57,565 nt of DNA from Mesonia sp. Its GTDB lineage: Bacteria > Bacteroidota > Bacteroidia > Flavobacteriales > Flavobacteriaceae. The notes under the pieces are model-generated. The model did not search any database. It was not told the DNA's origin and was given only the letters and a program-made list of their open reading frames with translations. The stretch spans positions 43,695-101,259 of the forward strand of contig DTTX01000041.1 in the NCBI GenBank assembly GCA_012964435.1, in the 5' to 3' direction. The position numbers were made by a program, and so were the translations under genes. Of the stretch, positions 57,195 to 57,565 are shown in pieces; position 1 is the stretch's first letter, and every line of letters begins with the position of its first letter.

Positions 57195-57565
57195 ATGAAA
57201 TTATATTCACTATTTCTGGGAGTGTTTTTGCTCTTCGGAAATTTTGCTCAGGCGCAATTAAATAGTACTGCGCACGATCAAGAGATCGAGTCGTTAATCA
57301 ATAAAATGACAATTAAAGAAAAAGTCGGACAAATGACGCAGATCACGCTCGATGTGATCACCAAAGGAGACGATATTTATTCGAGTTACGAGCCTTTTGA
57401 GCTAGATCAAGATTCGTTAAACAAAGCTTTGATCGATCATCATATTGGTTCGGTGTTGAATACGGCGAACAACCGTGCATTAACGCCCCAAAAATGGTAT
57501 TCTTTAATTAGCCAAATTCAGGAAACTGCATTAAAGGATCGATTAGAAATTCCGGTAATTTATGG
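57195..57565 (+). CDS. GH3 family beta-glucosidase, 5' part only
   Basis: The first 123 codons of a gene cut by the window end. A signal peptide (about 1-20, FAQAQ) has no lipobox, so the enzyme is periplasmic. The GH3 N-terminal start reads IESLINKMTIKEKVGQMTQITLDVI, HHIGSVLNTANNRALTPQKWYSLISQIQ and RLEIPVIYG. GH3 enzymes remove terminal beta-glucose from imported oligosaccharides. It starts 24 bases after the second GH30 and completes the degradation chain of this locus. The catalytic residues lie beyond the window. Confidence 0.9.
   Translation, partial: MKLYSLFLGVFLLFGNFAQAQLNSTAHDQEIESLINKMTIKEKVGQMTQITLDVITKGDDIYSSYEPFELDQDSLNKALIDHHIGSVLNTANNRALTPQKWYSLISQIQETALKDRLEIPVIY

Overview
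The window looks like chromosomal DNA of a marine-type Bacteroidota, family Flavobacteriaceae (Gramella/Zunongwangia/Salegentibacter-like; the genus is a guess). Reasons: AT-rich DNA, many TAnnTTTG -10 boxes (some with TTG 19-22 bp upstream), weak Shine-Dalgarno sequences, a SusC/SusD locus, surface lipoproteins with acidic residues after the lipid cysteine, a CarB of only 951 residues and DUF4252 proteins next to an ECF sigma factor.

Layout. 1-7.7 kb is housekeeping: rplS, trmD and a coiled-coil membrane protein, a GAPDH with a long N-terminal extension, a DegP-type protease, and the overlapping dapF-GNAT-mltG operon. 7.7-10 kb holds a peptide-type ABC binding lipoprotein, with a small four-helix-bundle (23S-IVP-like) gene wedged directly upstream between inverted heptamer repeats. 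10-22 kb holds mtaB, a DinB/GNAT/pirin operon, an alpha/beta hydrolase-lytic transglycosylase-cardiolipin synthase operon, a TlpA-like protein lacking one active-site cysteine, rpmH, carB and a phosphate-selective-type porin. 22-26.7 kb is regulatory and accessory: an NrtR-like Nudix regulator, a nitroreductase divergent from an HxlR regulator with a palindromic operator between them, a sugar acetyltransferase, and the satD-DUF3307 pair with a four-unit, exactly 28-bp-periodic palindrome array upstream. 26.8-32.8 kb holds cydAB-DUF423, a small lipoprotein, a thioesterase and rmuC.

33-39.3 kb is a complete cobalamin uptake locus: btuF, btuC and btuD on the minus strand, and a cobalamin riboswitch followed by btuB and a BtuG-type beta-propeller lipoprotein on the plus strand. 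39.4-44.7 kb holds an S41 protease, an ECF sigma/putative anti-sigma/two DUF4252 operon and a one-piece dihydroxyacetone kinase. 44.8 kb to the end is a polysaccharide utilization locus: a beta-propeller/Y_Y_Y/LuxR-type regulator, SusC, SusD, GH30, a SusE-like binding lipoprotein, a second GH30 and the start of a GH3. The gene set fits beta-glucan, probably beta-1,6-linked glucan, use.

The least explained signals are non-coding. They are (i) eight TATCG half-sites spaced 14 bp apart in alternating orientation upstream of satD; (ii) a dispersed ~90-105 bp intergenic element in four copies whose terminal stem covaries between copies; (iii) inverted heptamer arrays around the four-helix-bundle gene; and (iv) a sequence just before the btuB start that can pair with the riboswitch B12 box. 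All calls come from reading the sequence and family knowledge; no search was run.
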